A DNA stretch of 64,000 bases. It comes from Nonomuraea coxensis DSM 45129. GTDB taxonomy: Bacteria; Actinomycetota; Actinomycetes; Streptosporangiales; Streptosporangiaceae. This document shows positions 60,523-64,000 of the stretch, in pieces. Position 1 is the stretch's first letter. Each line of letters begins with the position of its first letter. Where the stretch lies: the NCBI RefSeq assembly GCF_019397265.1, contig NZ_CP068985.1, positions 5,622,501 to 5,686,500 on the forward strand, read 5' to 3'. Under the pieces are notes generated by a model that saw only the letters and a list, made by a program, of their open reading frames with translations, searched no databases and was not told the DNA's origin. Made by a program: the position numbers and the translations under genes.

Positions 60523-61910
60523 CGACCTTCCCCGAGAGCTTCCTGTGGGGCACCGCCACCGCCGCGTACCAGGTCGAGGGCGCCTGGAACAAGGACGGCC
60601 GCGGCCCGTCCATCTGGGACACCTTCTCGCACACCCCCGGGCTCGTCGCGAACGGCGACACCGGTGACCTCGCCTGCGACCACTACCACCGGCTGGACGG
60701 CGACCTCGACCTGCTGGCCGAGCTCGGCGTCGGCGCCTACCGCTTCTCGATCTCCTGGCCGCGCGTCCAGCCGGGCGGCTCCGGCGGCCTCAACGAGCCG
60801 GGCGCGGCCTTCTACGACCGGCTGATCGACGGCCTGCTGGCCCGCGGCATCGCCCCCGTCGCCACCCTCTACCACTGGGACCTGCCGCAGGAGCTGGAGG
60901 ACGCGGGCGGCTGGCCGGCCCGCGACACCGCGCTGCGCTTCGCCGAGTACGCCCGCCTGATGGGCGAGCGGTACGGCGACCGCGTGCACACCTGGATCAC
61001 GCTGAACGAGCCGTGGTGCTCGGCGTACCTGGGTTACGGCTCGGGCGTGCACGCGCCCGCCCGCACCGACCCGGCCGCGGCGCTGGCCGCCGTCCACCAC
61101 CTCAACCTCGGGCACGGCCTGGCGGTGCAGGCGTTGCGCTCGACCGCGGCCGGGGACGCGAGGATGTCGGTCACGCTCAACCTGCACCACGTGCGCGGCG
61201 TGTCCGAGGCGGACGCGGCGGCGGTGCGCAAGGCGGACGCCCTGTCCAACCGGGCCTTCCTCGGGCCGATGCTGGAGGGCGCCTACCCGCGCGACCTCAT
61301 CGAGGCCACCTCGTCGGTGACCGACTGGTCGTTCGTGCGCGACGGCGACGAGGCCACCGCCCGCCAGCCGCTGGACGTGCTCGGCGTCAACTACTACAAC
61401 CCGACGCTGGTGCGGCACTGGGACGGCTCCGGCGCGAAGGAGACGGCCGACGGCCACCAGGACGGGGCCGCCTCCCCGTGGATCGCCTGCGAGGATGTCG
61501 AGTTCGTGCGCCAGCCCGGCCCGTACACCGAGATGGGCTGGAACATCGACGAGACCGGCCTGACCGAGCTGCTGCTGCGCCTGAGCCGCGACCACCCGTC
61601 GCTGCCCCTCATGATCACCGAGAACGGCGCCGCGTTCCCGGACCCGGTCGCGCCGGACGGGCTGGTCCACGACGCCGACCGGGTCGACTACCTGCGCCGG
61701 CACCTGACCGCCGTGGCGGAGGCGATCACGGCCGGCGCGGACGTGCGGGGATACTTCGTGTGGTCGCTGATGGACAATTTCGAGTGGGCGCACGGGTACG
61801 CCAAGCGGTTCGGCATCGTCCGGGTGGACCGGGAGACGATGGAGCGCACCTGGAAGGACAGCGCCCACTGGTACCGCGACGTGGTCGCCACCGGCAAGCT
61901 CCCCGAGTGA
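60519..61910 (+). CDS. Beta-glucosidase, GH1
   Basis: 463 residues, intracellular. N terminus FLWGTATAAYQVEGAWNKDG is the GH1 signature; the acid/base Glu is in WITLNEPWCSAYLG and the nucleophile Glu in LMITENGAAF; WSLMDNFEWAHGY lines the aglycone site. It would hydrolyse cello-oligosaccharides or the beta-glucan backbone of dexylosylated xyloglucan fragments to glucose. ATG overlapping the GH31 stop, last gene of the operon. BglC of Streptomyces is a homologue in general terms, but that gene sits in the ceb cluster with an ABC transporter, which is absent here. Confidence 0.92.
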   Translation: MTTFPESFLWGTATAAYQVEGAWNKDGRGPSIWDTFSHTPGLVANGDTGDLACDHYHRLDGDLDLLAELGVGAYRFSISWPRVQPGGSGGLNEPGAAFYDRLIDGLLARGIAPVATLYHWDLPQELEDAGGWPARDTALRFAEYARLMGERYGDRVHTWITLNEPWCSAYLGYGSGVHAPARTDPAAALAAVHHLNLGHGLAVQALRSTAAGDARMSVTLNLHHVRGVSEADAAAVRKADALSNRAFLGPMLEGAYPRDLIEATSSVTDWSFVRDGDEATARQPLDVLGVNYYNPTLVRHWDGSGAKETADGHQDGAASPWIACEDVEFVRQPGPYTEMGWNIDETGLTELLLRLSRDHPSLPLMITENGAAFPDPVAPDGLVHDADRVDYLRRHLTAVAEAITAGADVRGYFVWSLMDNFEWAHGYAKRFGIVRVDRETMERTWKDSAHWYRDVVATGKLPE

Positions 61911-61914
61911 GGCC

Positions 61915-62745
61915 CTACGGCTTGCGCCCCACCCCGCCGACGAAGGTTTGGTACGTGATGCCGGGAGTGGCGCGGTCGCCCTCGCCCGGCCGCCACTCCG
62001 GCAGCGGCACGAGGCCGGGCTCCAGCAGCTCCAGGCCGTCGAAGTAGGCCAGCACCTCCTCGCGGGTGCGCCAGCGGCCGGTGCCGAGATGCTCGTTGAA
62101 CAGCCTCTCGGCCTCGGCCGCCTGCGCGGCGACCTCGGGGTGGGCCGCGCCCGGGTTGTGGAAGTGCGAGATGACCACGTGGCTGCCGGAGGCGAGCGGG
62201 GCCACCAGGCGGGCCACGATTCCGGCCGGGTCGTCCTCGTCGGCCAGGTGGTGCAGCAGCCCGAACATCAGCAGCCCCACCGGCCGGTCGAGGTCGATGA
62301 GGGCGCGCGTGCGCGGGTCGGCGAGGATGCTCTCCGGCTCGCGGGCGTCGGCGTGCACCACGGCCGTCGTGTCGTCGCCGGCGAGCAGCGCCCCGCCGTG
62401 GAGCTGCACGATCGGGTCGTGGTCGACGTAGACGACGTGCGCGCCCGGCGCGACCGCCTGGGCGATCTCGTGCACGTTGCCCTGCGTGGGCAGGCCCGAG
62501 CCGACGTCGAGGAACTGCCGGATCCCGGCCTCGCCCGCGAGGTGGCGGACCGTGCGCCGCAGGAACTCGCGGTTGGCCCTGGCGGCCTCCGGCGCGTCCG
62601 GCGCGATCTTCAGCGCCATCTCGGCGACGTGCCGGTCGACGGCGTAGTTGTCCTTGCCGCCGAGCATGAAGTCGTAGACGCGCGACACGCTCGGCCTGCT
62701 GGTGTCGATCCCCTGTGGTGCGCTTTCCTGCTCGTGGTCGGGCAT
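61915..62745 (-). CDS. DUF574 S-adenosylmethionine-dependent methyltransferase-like protein
   Basis: 276 residues of the actinobacterial DUF574 (SCO-type SAM methyltransferase) family, present in many copies in Streptomyces and relatives. N terminus SRPSVSRVYDFMLGGKDNYA is diagnostic; the SAM-binding glycine motif is FLDVGSGLPTQGNVHE, with the acidic strand-2 end VVYVDHDPIV and LMFGLLHHL. Substrate unknown. It converges on the GH1 gene with a gap of 4 bp, and is monocistronic. Confidence 0.9.
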   Translation of the reverse strand: MPDHEQESAPQGIDTSRPSVSRVYDFMLGGKDNYAVDRHVAEMALKIAPDAPEAARANREFLRRTVRHLAGEAGIRQFLDVGSGLPTQGNVHEIAQAVAPGAHVVYVDHDPIVQLHGGALLAGDDTTAVVHADAREPESILADPRTRALIDLDRPVGLLMFGLLHHLADEDDPAGIVARLVAPLASGSHVVISHFHNPGAAHPEVAAQAAEAERLFNEHLGTGRWRTREEVLAYFDGLELLEPGLVPLPEWRPGEGDRATPGITYQTFVGGVGRKP

Positions 62746-62793
62746 CGCCGGCTCCTTGGGGTACGGGGGGACTACGCCGGCGATCTTAACCGG

Positions 62794-63423
62794 TCACCAG
62801 CCGTCGAGGTGGAGAACGTCGTCAAGCGGCTGCCGGTGGGCCGGCTTGAACGTCTCCCCCGTGTAGTAGGCCGTGGGGATGAGCGCGCCCTGCCGCACGC
62901 CGGACGGGATGCCGAGCAGCTCGGCGATCTCGGTCTCGTACACCAGGTGCAGGCTCGTCCAGGCGGTGCCGAGGCCGCGGGCGCGGGCGGCCAGCATGTA
63001 GCTCCACGCGGCCGGCAGCAGCGACCCCCAGAGCCCGGCCTGGTTGCCCTCGGGCAGCCTGGCCGCCTCGATGCAGGGGATCACGAGGACCGGCGCCTCG
63101 CCCATGTGCTCGCCCAGGTAGGCGGCGCTGTCGGAGACCCGCCGCTGGACCGCGGCCCGGTCGGGGTCGTCCTGGAACAGGGCGCCCGCCGAGGAGCCCG
63201 ACGCGAGGTAGGCGCGGGTGGCCCGGCCGTAGTAGTCGCCGATCGCCTTGCGCCGCTCGGGGTCGGTGACCACGACCCAGTGCCAGCCCTGGGCGTTGCC
63301 GCCGCTCGGGGCCTGCAACGCGATCTCCAGGCACTCGCGGACGAGTTCCATGGGCACGGGCCGGGTCAGGTCGAGGCGCTTGCGGACGCTGCGGGTGGTG
63401 GTGAGCAGCTCGTCGGGTGTCAT
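62794..63423 (-). CDS. Nitroreductase family protein
   Basis: 209 residues, FMN-dependent NAD(P)H oxidoreductase of the nitroreductase fold. The FMN-contact motif RSVRKRLDL is near the N terminus, followed by LQAPSGGNAQGWHWVVV and, later, ARGLGTAWTSLHL. Substrates could be quinones, nitroaromatics or enones. ATG start (63423). It follows the flavohemoprotein-like gene on the same strand with a gap of 41 bp, so both may respond to nitrosative or redox stress together. Confidence 0.88.
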   Translation of the reverse strand: MTPDELLTTTRSVRKRLDLTRPVPMELVRECLEIALQAPSGGNAQGWHWVVVTDPERRKAIGDYYGRATRAYLASGSSAGALFQDDPDRAAVQRRVSDSAAYLGEHMGEAPVLVIPCIEAARLPEGNQAGLWGSLLPAAWSYMLAARARGLGTAWTSLHLVYETEIAELLGIPSGVRQGALIPTAYYTGETFKPAHRQPLDDVLHLDGW

Positions 63424-63464
63424 GGGCCCATCATGCCAACCCGCCACCCCCGCGCCGGGGAGGC

Positions 63465-64000
63465 TCAGGCGGCGCCGAGCCAGAGGTCGGGGCCGAAGAC
63501 CTCGTAGTGGATGTCCTTCGGGGCGACGCCCGCCCCGATGAGCCGGCCGCGGACCGCCCGCATGAACGGCACCGGCCCGCACATGTACACCTCCGCGCCC
63601 TCGGGGATCGCCACCCCGTCCAGGTCCATGAGGCCGGTGCGGGCGCCCTCGGGCGCGTCCCGCTCGTACCAGAGGATCTGCTCGGCGCCGGCCTCGGCGG
63701 CGAGGCGGGCCATGTCGGCGCGCAGCGCGTGGGCGGCCACGTCCCGGTCGGCGTGCAGGACCAGCACCTGGCGGGGGTCGCCGGCGCGGGCCAGGTGGCC
63801 GAGCATGGCGGTGATCGGGGTGCAGCCGATGCCGGCCGACACGAGCACGAGCGGGGCGTCGCCCGCACGCAGCGCGACGTCGCCGAACGGCGCGGACAGG
63901 GTCAGCTCGTCGCCCTCGGCGGCGGTGGCGTGCAGCAGGGCGGAGACCTCGCCGTCGTCCACGCGCTTGACCGTGATCCTGCGCAGGCCGCCGTCCCCCT
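63465..64000 (-). CDS. Flavohemoprotein-like FAD/NAD reductase domain, 5' end outside the window
   Basis: About 178 residues of the C terminus are visible. NAD-binding segment VLVSAGIGCTPITAMLGHLA, then EVYMCGPVPFMRAVRG and the terminal HYEVFGPDLW, typical of flavohemoglobin (Hmp) and related globin-reductase proteins. RITVKRVDDGEVSALLH near the edge belongs to the FAD-binding barrel. If the missing part has a globin domain, the enzyme is a nitric oxide dioxygenase; otherwise it is a stand-alone ferredoxin-NADP reductase-like protein. The frame continues open beyond 64000. Confidence 0.8.
   Translation of the reverse strand, partial: GDGGLRRITVKRVDDGEVSALLHATAAEGDELTLSAPFGDVALRAGDAPLVLVSAGIGCTPITAMLGHLARAGDPRQVLVLHADRDVAAHALRADMARLAAEAGAEQILWYERDAPEGARTGLMDLDGVAIPEGAEVYMCGPVPFMRAVRGRLIGAGVAPKDIHYEVFGPDLWLGAA

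Overview
The window is about 64 kb of very GC-rich actinobacterial chromosome. Evidence for this includes mycothiol ligase (MshC), a 6C-type small RNA, GTG starts, many 4-bp start/stop overlaps, DUF3090/DUF3099/DUF574 proteins and almost no TTA codons. I think of a filamentous actinomycete of the Streptosporangiales (Nonomuraea-like), but this is an inference from gene content. No tRNA, rRNA, insertion sequence, integrase or CRISPR array was found.

Region 1 (1-28.9 kb) is mostly housekeeping. It starts with the 3' part of a UDP-glucuronate decarboxylase-like gene. A conserved minus-strand operon follows: histidine phosphatase, DUF3090, SCO1664-like protein, TANGO2/NRDE protein, mshC. Then come an aldo/keto reductase, a membrane-anchored secreted protein, fabG-fabI, tldD-tldE, a dodecin, DUF3099 and the 6C RNA. 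Molybdopterin genes moaA and mobA (with a DUF6457 tail) follow, then two related secreted proteins, a FadD-type acyl-CoA ligase, a POT peptide transporter, a TRIC-type channel, a divergent MocR regulator/YczE pair, a GH15 enzyme and a lytic transglycosylase gene split by a frameshift. The region ends with a coupled trio: SpoIIE/PP2C phosphatase, a cobalamin-binding protein carrying the Wx9EH signature of B12 photoreceptors, and a STAS protein.

Region 2 (29.0-49.0 kb) is a non-ribosomal peptide cluster that I cannot match to a known product. A seven-gene minus-strand operon (carrier protein, two glycosyltransferases, E1-alpha, E1-beta and E2 of a 2-oxo acid dehydrogenase, free condensation domain) has a 4-bp overlap at all six junctions. 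A divergent plus-strand operon encodes A-PCP-C-A-C(degenerate)-A(remnant)-PCP, then C-A-PCP-TE fused to an MFS exporter, then MbtH. My reading is that the dehydrogenase makes an acyl group from a 2-oxo acid and loads it on the free carrier protein, and the free C domain joins it to the first amino acid (predicted Gly). The glycosyltransferases decorate the product, and a thioesterase with Cys at the nucleophile position releases it. Both promoters carry a palindrome matching the CebR operator, so control by cellulose-derived sugar is plausible. A short AT-rich patch in the first A domain holds three TTA codons, and a 16-bp element in it recurs exactly inside a glycosyltransferase gene of the opposite operon.

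Region 3 (49.0-64 kb) holds a Ser/Thr kinase with a C-terminal propeller, an aldehyde:ferredoxin oxidoreductase homologue, a broken PP2C gene, a ferritin-like protein, and a LacI-GH42-GH31-GH1 operon whose enzymes together suit xyloglucan oligosaccharides. It ends with a DUF574 methyltransferase, a nitroreductase and the C-terminal part of a flavohemoprotein-like gene cut by the window edge.
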